Below, piece by piece: positions 1 through 8,596 of a stretch of DNA of 64,000 nt (position 1 is its first letter; the number at the start of each line of letters is the position of its first letter). Both the position numbers and the translations under genes were made by a program. Source of the DNA: CAVRXZ01 sp963773035 (GTDB taxonomy: Bacteria > Acidobacteriota > Vicinamibacteria > Vicinamibacterales > CAVVIG01); assembly GCA_963773035.1 (NCBI GenBank), contig CAVYZX010000005.1, positions 1-64,000 on the forward strand, written 5' to 3'. The notes beneath the pieces were generated by a model. That model did not search any database, had not been told where the DNA came from, and worked only from the letters and a program-made list of their open reading frames with translations.

Positions 1-105
1 CCGCCAGTACATCATCCCGATGCCCGAAGGAAACCAGAGGAGGAAGATCACGCAGAGCGCGACGCCGAGCCAGCGGTGGATGAAAATCAGCGAGCGTTTG
101 AGCAT
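1..105 (-). CDS. PepSY-associated TM protein, N-terminal fragment
   Basis: Only the first 35 codons lie in the window; the gene runs off the left edge. The visible N-terminus begins MLKRSLIFIHRWLGVALCV and continues into a hydrophobic helix with MMYW. This matches the conserved start of PepSY-associated transmembrane proteins, in which a short basic stretch with an HRW(L/I)G motif leads into the first membrane helix. Such proteins often follow TonB receptor genes and are thought to help ferric-siderophore reduction or uptake at the inner membrane. That fits its place about 135 bp downstream of a TonB receptor on the same strand. The family call rests on 35 residues only. Confidence 0.6.
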   Translation of the reverse strand, partial: MLKRSLIFIHRWLGVALCVIFLLWFPSGIGMMYWR

Positions 106-241
106 TGAGAGGTGAAGGAGCCGCACGACTCCTTTCTGAGCGCGAGACTATACCGGCAGCCGGCCCGGCGAACCTGAAGAGTTGCTGAATTCTTGGTCAG
201 AAAACGCAGGGCTAAAGCTCTGCGCCACATTCGAGAGATCG

Positions 242-3200
242 CTAGAACATGAACTTCAAGCCGAACTGCATCTCGCGCGCGTTCTTGGCGCTGAAAATGC
301 GGCCGAAGTTCGGCGTCCCGAACGTTCGACTCGGCAGATCAAAGTTTGTGCGATTCAGCAGGTTGAAAATCTCCCAGCGGAACTCGAGCTGCTTGCTGCC
401 CTGGAAGCCCCACGCCTTGGCCACGGCCAGATCGACAGTGGCAGCGCCCGGGCCGATGACGCTGTTGCGTGGCGCGGTGCCGAAGGCATATTGACCCGGC
501 AGCGTGAACGTAGACGTGTCGAACCAGCGGTCCGGTGTTCGCGATCCCCCTGGCAGGTTGGGGTCGCCCACCTGATCGGGACGCTGCGCGGGACCCGCGC
601 CGATGTTCGCATTATCCACTCCGAGGTTCACCGTAAACGGCGCGCCCGACTGGGCGATCAGGATGCCGTTGACTCGCCATTCCGAAAGCGCAGCCCCCTT
701 CAAGCCACCGGCGCCGCGGAAAAACGGGAGCTGATACACGCCGCTCGCAATGACCTGGTGCCGATGATCGAAGCTCGAATGGGCCCACTCGCCCGATTCG
801 TCGAAAATGTTCCGAACGTCCTGAGGGAGGTTCGTCTCCGATTCAGTCGTCCCCGGGCTCGACGCATCGTCGGTTGACGTCGAGAGCGTGTAACTGACGT
901 TGAACGCCACATCGTGCTGCAGCCGGCGTTCGGCCTTGAACGTCAAGCCGTGGTAAATCGACTTGCCATCGAATCGAATGGCGTTGATTCGACTCAACTG
1001 CGGGATCGGCCGACGAGCCTGAATCGCGCCGGGCCCTGGTTCGGGCACGTTGCGAATCGTCGAATTGTCGGCACCAAGGGTCCACGTCCCCATGTAGAAC
1101 ACCTCGAACATGGTCGAGGGGAACAGTTGGTACTGGATGCCTCCGCTCCACGTCTGGCTGTATTCGACGTCGTAGGCGTAGTCCATGATGTTCGCGCCGA
1201 CCGTTCCCGTCGCATTGCTGGTGAGAATGTTCTGCGTCGTGAGCGTCGGAACGCGAACGTCTACGGGAATGTCGACCTGCTTCGTGAAAAAGAACGGCAG
1301 GTTGCGCGCGAATGCGGTCTGCACACTGTACGCCCACTGGTTCAGGAAGATGCCGTAGCCGCCGCGAATCACGCCGCGGGAGTCGTTCGTGCTGAGCGCG
1401 AAGCCGACGCGAGGTGCAAGGCGAACTGCGCTCGGATCGAGCAGGCCGCGTCCCCAGCCAGCCTCTTCCGACGTCACGTACGAAATCGGAATGAGTGGTA
1501 GCAGAGCTTGGCCGGATGGATCGATGTTGCCGTTCTCGTCGCTGGCAATGACAACCCGGCCGCCAGGCGCCGACAGATCGATGGACGACAGCCGGTTGTT
1601 CACGTCGTACATGTGCTGGTTGTACTCGTAGCGCAGGCCCGCATTCACGGTCAGGTTGTTTCGGACGCGCCAGTCGTCCTGCGCGTACAGGTGCAGCCAG
1701 TTGGTCCGCCCGTTCTCGTCTCCTCGCCCGATGCCCGATGTCGCCGAGGTGGGATAGCCGAGCAGAAAATCGGCAAACGGGTTGCCGGAAAATTGTCCGG
1801 TGTAGGCAAAAGCACCACGGGCGTTGTCGGGTTGCTCGGGCCGCAGCTGCAGATGAAAGTAATAGGCACCGAACTTGATTCGGTGGCGGCTCTTGTCGAT
1901 GGTGAAGTTGTCGTACAGCTCGAAGTGCTGGTTGTCCCGGGTGACGAACGACGTGGGATCTCCGATCGTGCTGTAGAGCCCACGAGTCGTGACCTGCGGA
2001 TAGCCAACGTCGCGCGGATCGCGCGTGACGCCCTGCAAGCCCACCTGGCCCGCGAAATCGACGCCACGATTGAGGCTTATCTGTCCGCCGTCGACCGTCA
2101 TCCATCCGAACCGGAACTCGTTGAGCCGCGATGTGCCGAAGATTCGAGTGTGACTGGCGGATACATTGAGCGTGTTGGTGCCGAGCGTGCGGCCGAAACC
2201 TGGTACGAGCGTTTCCTGGAGCGCGCTCGTCCCGAAGGGCTGAAGTTCGTCTGCATTGAACGTGCTGAAGCGGCCGAACAGCTGATCGCCGTCGCCAAGC
2301 CGGTGATCGATCCGAACGCTGAACTGATTGATGTCCCGTGCAAGCTCCTCGACCGACCTGAGGTTCTGGAACTGGGCGCTCGACGTCGCATGAGGCACCT
2401 GCGCGAGGAGAGCGGAAGCGATTGGATCGATTCGATCGGCGGGAATCTGATTGTTCGCAAATGGCGTGCACGCACCGGCTGTCGGAATGGTTCGCGGATC
2501 GCAAATGGGAGTAAAGCCGGCGAAGTTGCCGCTTCTCACCGTATCGGAAGGCACTGAAAACGTGCGCGTCAACGATCGGTCCATCTGAGTCCCTTCATAA
2601 CTGACGAAGAAAAAGCTTCGATCCTTGATTGTCGGTCCCCCGAAGGCGCCACCGAACTGATTCTGAGTAAGCGGCGGCACCGGCTGATCCTTGACGTCGA
2701 AGTAGTTGTGCGCGTCGAACCCGTCGCTGCGATGGAACTCGAACGCGCTGCCGCGGAACGCATTGCCGCCGGACCTGGTCGCGACGTTGATGAGTGCCGA
2801 CGCCTTCCCGCCGAACTCCGCCGGATACATCGATTTCTGAATCTTGAACTCGCTGACCGAGTCCAGCGAAGGATTGACGACGAGGTTGTTGAACAGCTCG
2901 TCGGTGACCTTGGCACCGTCGAGCAGATAGATGTTGTGACCGGATCGCTGGCCGCCGACATTCGGCAACGAACCGGCCTGCTGCAGCGCGTCGCCGCGCG
3001 TTCCCCCCGGAGGAACGACGACCGCATCGCTCAACTGAGCCAGCGACAGGAAGTTGCGGCCGTTAATCGGCAACTGCACGACTTCGCGGTTTTCGATGAT
3101 GTCGCCGATCTCGGCGTTGGTCGTCTGAAGGAGAGAGGGCGAGGCCGCAACGGTGATCTGCTCGGTCAAATCGCCGACCATGAGTGTAAAGGACAGCTCG

Positions 3201-3505
3201 AGCGTGCGGCCGATCCCGAGCACGACGCCGCGCTGCGTCTGCGCGGCGAAGCCGGGAGAGCTTGCGGTGACGTCCCATTGGCCGGTTCGCAGCGCCGGAA
3301 GAAAGAATCGGCCCTGACTGTTCGTCACCCGCTCTATTGTCGTGCCGGTGGCGGCGTGCCTGGCCACGACGGTCGCCCCTTGGAGCACTCCGCCATTACT
3401 GTCTTTGACGACGCCGCCAATCTCGCCTGTATTGGTCTGCGCCTGCAGAGACACACCCGCCAGCCAGATGACGCCGACGACGAGCGCTGAGCGCCACGCC
3501 TGCAT
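242..3505 (-). CDS. TonB-dependent receptor with carboxypeptidase-regulatory N-terminal domain
   Basis: A protein of about 1,087 residues, probably an outer-membrane TonB-dependent transporter. I chose the ATG at 3505 over the longest frame (to 3712) because it starts a clear signal peptide (MQAWRSALVVGVIWLAGVSL, then QAQ) and has a purine-rich ACGGAG just upstream. After the signal comes a CarboxypepD_reg-like Ig fold (about residues 25-110, GGVLQGATVVARHAATGTT), then a plug with GQRSGHNIYLLDGAKVTDE and QFGGAFGGPTIKDRSFFFVSY, then a long beta-barrel ending in the aromatic GLKFMF. This oar-like architecture is strongly expanded in Acidobacteriota and usually imports large organic substrates. 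The substrate cannot be read from sequence. The PepSY fragment downstream hints at iron, but weakly. Confidence 0.9.
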   Translation of the reverse strand: MQAWRSALVVGVIWLAGVSLQAQTNTGEIGGVVKDSNGGVLQGATVVARHAATGTTIERVTNSQGRFFLPALRTGQWDVTASSPGFAAQTQRGVVLGIGRTLELSFTLMVGDLTEQITVAASPSLLQTTNAEIGDIIENREVVQLPINGRNFLSLAQLSDAVVVPPGGTRGDALQQAGSLPNVGGQRSGHNIYLLDGAKVTDELFNNLVVNPSLDSVSEFKIQKSMYPAEFGGKASALINVATRSGGNAFRGSAFEFHRSDGFDAHNYFDVKDQPVPPLTQNQFGGAFGGPTIKDRSFFFVSYEGTQMDRSLTRTFSVPSDTVRSGNFAGFTPICDPRTIPTAGACTPFANNQIPADRIDPIASALLAQVPHATSSAQFQNLRSVEELARDINQFSVRIDHRLGDGDQLFGRFSTFNADELQPFGTSALQETLVPGFGRTLGTNTLNVSASHTRIFGTSRLNEFRFGWMTVDGGQISLNRGVDFAGQVGLQGVTRDPRDVGYPQVTTRGLYSTIGDPTSFVTRDNQHFELYDNFTIDKSRHRIKFGAYYFHLQLRPEQPDNARGAFAYTGQFSGNPFADFLLGYPTSATSGIGRGDENGRTNWLHLYAQDDWRVRNNLTVNAGLRYEYNQHMYDVNNRLSSIDLSAPGGRVVIASDENGNIDPSGQALLPLIPISYVTSEEAGWGRGLLDPSAVRLAPRVGFALSTNDSRGVIRGGYGIFLNQWAYSVQTAFARNLPFFFTKQVDIPVDVRVPTLTTQNILTSNATGTVGANIMDYAYDVEYSQTWSGGIQYQLFPSTMFEVFYMGTWTLGADNSTIRNVPEPGPGAIQARRPIPQLSRINAIRFDGKSIYHGLTFKAERRLQHDVAFNVSYTLSTSTDDASSPGTTESETNLPQDVRNIFDESGEWAHSSFDHRHQVIASGVYQLPFFRGAGGLKGAALSEWRVNGILIAQSGAPFTVNLGVDNANIGAGPAQRPDQVGDPNLPGGSRTPDRWFDTSTFTLPGQYAFGTAPRNSVIGPGAATVDLAVAKAWGFQGSKQLEFRWEIFNLLNRTNFDLPSRTFGTPNFGRIFSAKNAREMQFGLKFMF

Positions 3506-3704
3506 CAAGACTCCGTAAGACAACCGTCCTAGCCTAACACCAGGCGAAACGTCCCAACCCGTTACGCACCCCGGTGTCCCCCTCAGGAAGCGGGGCAAAT
3601 TGTTGACAATCCGTGCGGCGAGAGCCGACAATCGGCGACCGGTTAGTTCGGAGTTCACGTTCCGTTGGCTTGCGATTCTGCAGGCCTCCAAGGGAGAAGC
3701 GGTG

Positions 3705-4292
3705 ATGAACACGCGTCATATTGTGAAGATGCTCTCGCTCGTTGTTGCAGCTTGTTTCGCGGCAAGCGCCGTGACCTTTGCCCAGGCGCCCAATGCCACA
3801 CCGCCCCCGCCTCCCAGCGTCAAGGTGGGTCAAGCGGCACCTGATTTTTCAGCCAATTACCTGGCCATGGACAACGGCCGGCCGGCGTTCAAGCCGGTCA
3901 AGCTGAGCGATTTCAAGGGTCAGAAAAACGTCGTGCTGGCGTTCTTTCCGGCCGCCTTCTCGCCTGGATGCACCGGCGAGATGGCCAAGTATCAGGAGAC
4001 GTCGGGCCAATTCAACTCGAACAACACCGTCATCCTGGGAATGAGCGTCGACAGTACGTGGGCCAACGCGGCTTTTGCCGACAAGCTCGGCGTGAAGTTC
4101 AACATCCTGAGCGACGCGAGCCGGGAAATCAGCCGCAGCTACGGCATCTTCGACGAGCGTGGCTTAGTGGCGCGACGCACGACGTTCGTGATCGATTCCA
4201 AGGGGGTCGTGCAGAAGATATTCCAGGCTCAAGAGGCTCTCGACCCGGCGCATTCCCTCGAAGCGTGCGCCCTGCTCAAAGAACTCAAGTAG
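3705..4292 (+). CDS. Secreted peroxiredoxin (AhpC/TSA family)
   Basis: A 195-residue thioredoxin-fold peroxidase predicted to reduce H2O2 or organic peroxides in the periplasm. The start at 3705 gives a signal peptide (MNTRHIVKMLSLVVAACFAA, then SAVTFAQA) and has AGGGAG 8 bases upstream. The peroxidatic Cys sits in FFPAAFSPGCTGEM, which fits the P-x3-(S/T)-x2-C motif. The rest (LSDFKGQKNVVLAFFPAA; FNILSDASREISRSYGIFDE; TTFVIDSKGVV) is standard for BCP/AhpE-like proteins. No obvious resolving Cys is near the active site. A second Cys near the C-terminus (LEACALLK) could serve. It is transcribed towards the fasciclin gene, with a shared terminator between them. Confidence 0.88.
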   Translation: MNTRHIVKMLSLVVAACFAASAVTFAQAPNATPPPPPSVKVGQAAPDFSANYLAMDNGRPAFKPVKLSDFKGQKNVVLAFFPAAFSPGCTGEMAKYQETSGQFNSNNTVILGMSVDSTWANAAFADKLGVKFNILSDASREISRSYGIFDERGLVARRTTFVIDSKGVVQKIFQAQEALDPAHSLEACALLKELK

Positions 4293-4294
4293 AC

Positions 4295-4332
4295 GAAAGG
4301 ACACGAAGAGCCTTCACTCTTCGTGTCCTTTC
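4295..4332. terminator. Bidirectional terminator hairpin, 16-bp perfect stem
   Basis: Arms 4295-4310 and 4317-4332 are perfect reverse complements around a 6-base loop. A T-rich run follows on the + strand. It lies 3 bases after the peroxiredoxin stop and 22 bases before the 3' end of the convergent fasciclin gene. The stem contains the ACACGAAG motif that recurs in other convergent gaps of this window. Confidence 0.85.
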
Positions 4333-4354
4333 TTCCTTCCTTGGTTGATCGCGG

Positions 4355-4906
4355 CTAGCTTGGCAGGACAACGGTGTCGATTACGTGAATGACGCCGTTC
4401 GATTGAAAGACGTTGGCTTGCGTGATCGTCGACCACTCGCCCTTCTCGTCCTTCAGCACGATGTCGTCGCCGTGCAGCATCGCCCAGAGCGTGCCGCCAC
4501 TGACCGTCTTCAACATGGCAGTACCGTGACCCGCCTTGATTTGCTGCTTCAGTTCCTTGCTCGAGAGTCGGCCGGCCACCACGTGGTAGGTGAGGACCTT
4601 GGTCAGAGTCGCTTTGTTCTCCGGTTTGAGCAGCGTGTCCACCGTCCCGGCCGGGAGCTTGTCGAACGCCGCATTGGTGGGCGCGAAAACGGTGAAGGGA
4701 CCGGTTCCTTGCAGCGTGTCCACGAGCCCGGCCGCCTTGACGGCCGCCACCAGCGTGGTGTGATCCGCTGAATTCACCGCATTCTGGACGATGTTCTTGG
4801 TCGGGAACATCTCCTGGCCGCCGACGATGGGATTCTTCGCCGCGTCAATCGCTGCCGCTAGCACAACGAGTGCGAACGCGACGCAAACCGCACGTTCAAT
4901 CTTCAT
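4355..4906 (-). CDS. Secreted fasciclin (FAS1) domain protein
   Basis: A 183-residue exported protein with one FAS1 domain, probably extracytoplasmic adhesion or matrix-associated. Two ATGs are possible, at 4915 and 4906. I prefer 4906 (MKIERAVCVAFALVVLAAA) because AGGATG lies 8 bases upstream, while the purine run abuts the outer ATG. Hallmarks are the H1 motif (TGPFTVFAPTNAAFDKLPAG), the YH motif (LTYHVVAGRLSS) and the H2 region (NGVIHVIDTVVLPS). The length fits a single-domain bacterial FAS1 protein. It stands alone, divergent from the cytochrome gene to its right. Confidence 0.92.
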   Translation of the reverse strand: MKIERAVCVAFALVVLAAAIDAAKNPIVGGQEMFPTKNIVQNAVNSADHTTLVAAVKAAGLVDTLQGTGPFTVFAPTNAAFDKLPAGTVDTLLKPENKATLTKVLTYHVVAGRLSSKELKQQIKAGHGTAMLKTVSGGTLWAMLHGDDIVLKDEKGEWSTITQANVFQSNGVIHVIDTVVLPS

Positions 4907-5023
4907 AAGAGTCATCCTTTCCTTTGTTCCTGCGCGGGCTTTCTGCCCACTCTCGTAGATGTCTACGCGGCAGGTATCGATTCGGATGATGAATCCGGGG
5001 AAGGACGCGGGCCGTAGCGGTAC

Positions 5024-5086
5024 GGCGGGAGGGGCGGGAGGGGCAGGAAGGGCGGGAGGGGCAGGAAAGGCAGGAGGGGCGGGAAG
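5024..5086. repeat. Seven 9-bp G-rich tandem repeats, G-quadruplex potential
   Basis: Seven units of a 9-bp repeat in exact phase, of the form GGC(G/A)GGA(G/A)(G/A). The run holds many GGG and GGGG tracts on the + strand. It sits in the leader of the cytochrome c gene whose GTG is at 5113, and in the divergent gap upstream of the fasciclin gene. Confidence 0.85.
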
Positions 5087-5112
5087 GGCACCGAATCGTT
5101 TATCCTGTCGGC

Positions 5113-6327
5113 GTGAATTCCAACGTCAAAGCGGTCGTGATCGGAATTGCCGGCTTCGCGCTCGGCGCGGCCGTACAGAGGGCCTACGACAGTCGACGCT
5201 CTCCCCTTCCGCCAGCGGCCCAAACAAAGCCGGCGGGAATCGAAGCGCCCCGCAACGAAAAGGGAAGCGTCGAGGTCGCCATCAACTTCGAACATGAGCC
5301 GCTGTGGGCGTACGGCTTCGAAAAGCCCCCGGCTCCTGGCGAAAAGGCTCTTCCCCAGGCTCCTCCAAGCAGAAACCTTCGACCCAACCAGGATCCGGCC
5401 GAGCAGACGAAACCTCGCCGTCTCGAAGGCAGCGATGCGACGTTCTCGCTGGTGGACATCCGCGACGGCCAGCACGTGATCGATTGGTTTCCAGGTGATC
5501 ATCCGCCGATGCCCAACGTGATCGCGCACGGGCCCGCTCGCCTTGGCAACATCACTCGCGGATGCGGCTCGTGCCACCTGCCAAATGGCAAAGGGCGTCC
5601 GGAGAATGCGGGGGTCGCCGGACTACCTGTCACGTACTTCGTGCGACAGATCCAGGACTTCCGGAGCGGCCTGCGACACAGTGCGGACCCGAGAAAGCCG
5701 AACACGAATACCATGATCGAGCTGGCCAGGTCGCTCACCGACGAGGAATTGACGGCCGCCGCCGAATATTTCGGGTCGATGCAATGGACGCCGTGGATTC
5801 GAGTGGTCGAGACGAATCTGGTGCCGAAGACGCGTATCGCCGGCAACCTGTTCCTCGCGGCCGATCACACTCCGGCCGAACCGATCGCCGGACGCATCAT
5901 CGAAGTGCCGGAAAACGAGGAGCTTGCCGAAACCTATCGCAATCCTCGCTCGGGATTCGTCGCCTATGTTCCGGTCGGAAGCATCGAAAAAGGCAAGGAT
6001 CTCGTGACCACGGGCGGGATGAAGATCGTCGGCAACCAGATCGTCCAGGGGAAGACAACCGCGTGCAGCACATGTCACGGTCTCGATCTGATGGGTGTGG
6101 CCGATGTCCCGCCAATCGCCGGACGCTCGCCAAGCTACATCGTCCGGCAAATCTGGGACATCCAGCAGGGAACGCGCAACGGCGCCTCGGCCCAGCTGAT
6201 GAAACTCGTCGTCGGCAACCTGAACGAAGAAGATCTCGTGTCGATCGCCGCGTACGTCTCCTCGAGGCCTCCCGTCCGGACGACCGAGCCGGAGAAGCAG
6301 CTGGCCCAGCTGCCCAAAACCCCCTGA
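5113..6327 (+). CDS. Membrane-anchored two-haem cytochrome c
   Basis: A 404-residue protein with a short N-terminal anchor (VKAVVIGIAGFALGAAVQ) and two c-type haem sites, CGSCH near residue 151 and CSTCH near residue 317. Each is followed by helical segments typical of class I cytochromes (VTYFVRQIQDFRSG and PSYIVRQIWDIQQG). The repeated spacing shows two cytochrome domains joined by a linker. The likely role is periplasmic electron transfer. The start is GTG at 5113, with no strong Shine-Dalgarno sequence and a G-rich repeat just upstream. The next gene starts 25 bases after the stop, so co-transcription is possible. Confidence 0.85.
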   Translation: MNSNVKAVVIGIAGFALGAAVQRAYDSRRSPLPPAAQTKPAGIEAPRNEKGSVEVAINFEHEPLWAYGFEKPPAPGEKALPQAPPSRNLRPNQDPAEQTKPRRLEGSDATFSLVDIRDGQHVIDWFPGDHPPMPNVIAHGPARLGNITRGCGSCHLPNGKGRPENAGVAGLPVTYFVRQIQDFRSGLRHSADPRKPNTNTMIELARSLTDEELTAAAEYFGSMQWTPWIRVVETNLVPKTRIAGNLFLAADHTPAEPIAGRIIEVPENEELAETYRNPRSGFVAYVPVGSIEKGKDLVTTGGMKIVGNQIVQGKTTACSTCHGLDLMGVADVPPIAGRSPSYIVRQIWDIQQGTRNGASAQLMKLVVGNLNEEDLVSIAAYVSSRPPVRTTEPEKQLAQLPKTP

Positions 6328-6352
6328 AGGTAAACTTCTTGTCAGGAGCTCC

Positions 6353-8587
6353 ATGCAGCGCCTGATCAGATCGACCAACTTCGGGCAAGGTTCCGCGCTT
6401 CTGACCGCCATGCTGTGCGCGGGCCTGGTGACCGCCCAGTTCATTGCCGGCAAAGCGACGCGCGATGCGCTTTTCCTGGGTCACCTCAACGTCACATCCT
6501 TGCCCGCGATCACCGTCGCCACCTCCGCGACGTCGATCCTGCTGGTCATCATCAGCTCGAACATGTTGCGCGGATTGTCGCCAGCTGTCTTCGTTTCCGG
6601 CGCGTTCGTCCTGAACGCGGTGTTGTTGCTCGCCGAGTGGGGACTCACCTTCCGTGCACCGGTCGTCGCTGTCGTCGCGGTTTATCTTCAGATCTCAGGT
6701 TTTGGACCGATGCTCGGCTCGGGCTTCTGGTTGATCGCGAGCGAACGGTTCGATCCGCGAACGGCTAAGCAGCGCTTCGGTCAGATCGCTGGCGTCGGTA
6801 CGTTGGGCGGCCTACTGGGTGGGCTGCTGGCGGAGCGCATCGCTGCGACGGTCGGAGTGGAGGCGATGCTGCCCGTGCTGGCGGCCCTGAATTTTCTTTG
6901 CGCGTGGCACATTCGCCGGCTGGCGACGGGGTCGCTGGCGAACGTGAAATCGGCAACGGTCGAGGTGTCGACCGATCTGGCAGCCGAGGCGACCCGCTCC
7001 GGGCTCCAGGTCCTCGCGCGAGCTCCATACCTCAGGCTTCTCGCCGGAATCGTGCTCCTTGGAGCCATCGGGGCGGGTCTGGCCGACTACCTGCTCAAGG
7101 TGCAGGCCGTTGCCACGCTAGAACGCGGAGAAACGCTCCTCCGCTTCTTCGCCATCTACTACGCGGCGACGAGCCTGATCACCTTCGTCGTTCAGACTTC
7201 ATCCAGCAGATTCGTCCTGGAGAAGTTCGGGCTGAGCGCTACCACGGCCACGCCATCGGCCGCACTGTTCCTCGGCGGGCTCGGCGGGCTCCTCGCTCCG
7301 GGCCTGGCTGCCGTAACTGCGGCCAGAGCCGGAGAGTCGGTGTTTCGAAACTCGCTTTTCCGCGCTGGTTACGAGCTCTTTTACACACCAGTCCATCCAA
7401 CCGAAAAGCGCGCGGCCAAGTCGATTATCGACGTGGGGTTCGATCGACTCGGAGACGCGGTAGGAGGCGGTGTTGTGCGGTTGCTGTTGATGCTGGCGCC
7501 GGCGCGCCAGTACGGCGCGATGATGATAGGAGCCATGGTCTGCTCGGCTGGCGCCCTGATCCTGGCCACCCGCTTGAGCCGGGGCTACATGCAGACGCTG
7601 GAGAGCAATCTGCGAAACCGCGCGTTGGAGCTCGACCTGTCGGAAACAGCTGACCTGACGACACGGACGGTCATGCTGCGCACGATTTCGGGTCTCGACC
7701 GCCCGCGCACATCCGAGCGGCGGGAGATTCCGACTCGGCCACCGACCGCCCAGGATGCGACAATCTTTCAGAGTCCGGACATGGTGCAGATCGCGGCTTT
7801 GCGATCTCGCGACCGTGAACGTATCGTTCCTGTGCTTCAGAACGAGGACGGGATCAGCGCCGCGCTCGTCACGCATGTGATTCCACTCCTGGCCTGGGAT
7901 CCTGTTGCTCACGAAGCGATGAACGCCCTGCGCAAAGTCGCCGAAGAGCGTGTCGGTGAGCTCACCGATGCGTTGATCGATCCCAATCAGCCGTTCGCGG
8001 TGCGGCGGCGTCTTGCGCGAGTGCTCTCGGTCTGCGTTTCACAACGGGCTGTGGACGGCCTGATGCTCGGCCTCGACGACATGCGTTTCGAGGTGAGGTT
8101 TCAGTGCGGGCGCGCGCTGGCGGCCATTCTCGAGAAAAACCCCCGCGTCTGGATCCACAAGGAGCGCACATTCGAAATCATCCGCCGGGAGGTGGCCGTC
8201 GGCCGGCTGGTCTGGGAGAGTCACCAACTTCTCGATCGCCTCGAAGATACCGAGTCGGCATCCATGGTGGACCAGTTCGTGAGAGCGCGTGCGAGCCGCA
8301 GCCTGGCACATGTCTTTACATTGCTGTCGCTCGTTCTGCCGGCCGAGCCGTTGCAGATCGCATTTCGCGGGTTGCAAACCGACGATCAGAATCTTCGTGG
8401 AACCGCGCTGGAGTATCTCGAGGGAGTACTGCCGCCCGACATTCGCGGACGTCTGTGGCCGTATCTGGAAGATCAGCGGGCGACCGTGCGGACGGCGGCG
8501 CGGCCGCGCGAACAGATTCTGGAGGATCTGTTGAAATCGCAACAGTCCATCGTGCTGAACCTCGAAGAGCTCAAGCGGCGCAGGTGA
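6353..8587 (+). CDS. Nucleotide-transporter-like (NTT/MFS) membrane protein with C-terminal HEAT-like repeats
   Basis: A 744-residue protein. Residues 1-410 hold about 12 hydrophobic helices resembling the Npt1/Npt2 (TlcA) ATP/ADP translocase-like family. The conserved stretch FRAGYELFYTPVHPTEKRAA lies late in this part. Residues 460-740 are a soluble alpha-solenoid with HEAT-like units (VTHVIPLLAWDPVAHEAMNA; RRLARVLSVCVSQRAVDGLM; GTALEYLEGVLPPDIRGRLW). The ATG has AGGAG 5 bases upstream. A membrane kinase gene begins 9 bases after the stop, so the two are probably one operon. True nucleotide exchange is unproven: members outside intracellular parasites may have other substrates. Confidence 0.7.
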   Translation: MQRLIRSTNFGQGSALLTAMLCAGLVTAQFIAGKATRDALFLGHLNVTSLPAITVATSATSILLVIISSNMLRGLSPAVFVSGAFVLNAVLLLAEWGLTFRAPVVAVVAVYLQISGFGPMLGSGFWLIASERFDPRTAKQRFGQIAGVGTLGGLLGGLLAERIAATVGVEAMLPVLAALNFLCAWHIRRLATGSLANVKSATVEVSTDLAAEATRSGLQVLARAPYLRLLAGIVLLGAIGAGLADYLLKVQAVATLERGETLLRFFAIYYAATSLITFVVQTSSSRFVLEKFGLSATTATPSAALFLGGLGGLLAPGLAAVTAARAGESVFRNSLFRAGYELFYTPVHPTEKRAAKSIIDVGFDRLGDAVGGGVVRLLLMLAPARQYGAMMIGAMVCSAGALILATRLSRGYMQTLESNLRNRALELDLSETADLTTRTVMLRTISGLDRPRTSERREIPTRPPTAQDATIFQSPDMVQIAALRSRDRERIVPVLQNEDGISAALVTHVIPLLAWDPVAHEAMNALRKVAEERVGELTDALIDPNQPFAVRRRLARVLSVCVSQRAVDGLMLGLDDMRFEVRFQCGRALAAILEKNPRVWIHKERTFEIIRREVAVGRLVWESHQLLDRLEDTESASMVDQFVRARASRSLAHVFTLLSLVLPAEPLQIAFRGLQTDDQNLRGTALEYLEGVLPPDIRGRLWPYLEDQRATVRTAARPREQILEDLLKSQQSIVLNLEELKRRR

Positions 8588-8596
8588 GGCCGGCTT

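Noticed and set aside
1508..2557. A + strand open frame of about 349 codons antisense to the TonB receptor
   Set aside because: High-GC shadow frame. The reverse strand gives a full, domain-rich receptor; this one has no recognisable motif or ribosome site.
3528..3542. GCCTAAC, resembling half of an integron attC core site
   Set aside because: No matching GTTRRRY partner at attC spacing, and no integrase or cassette array nearby.
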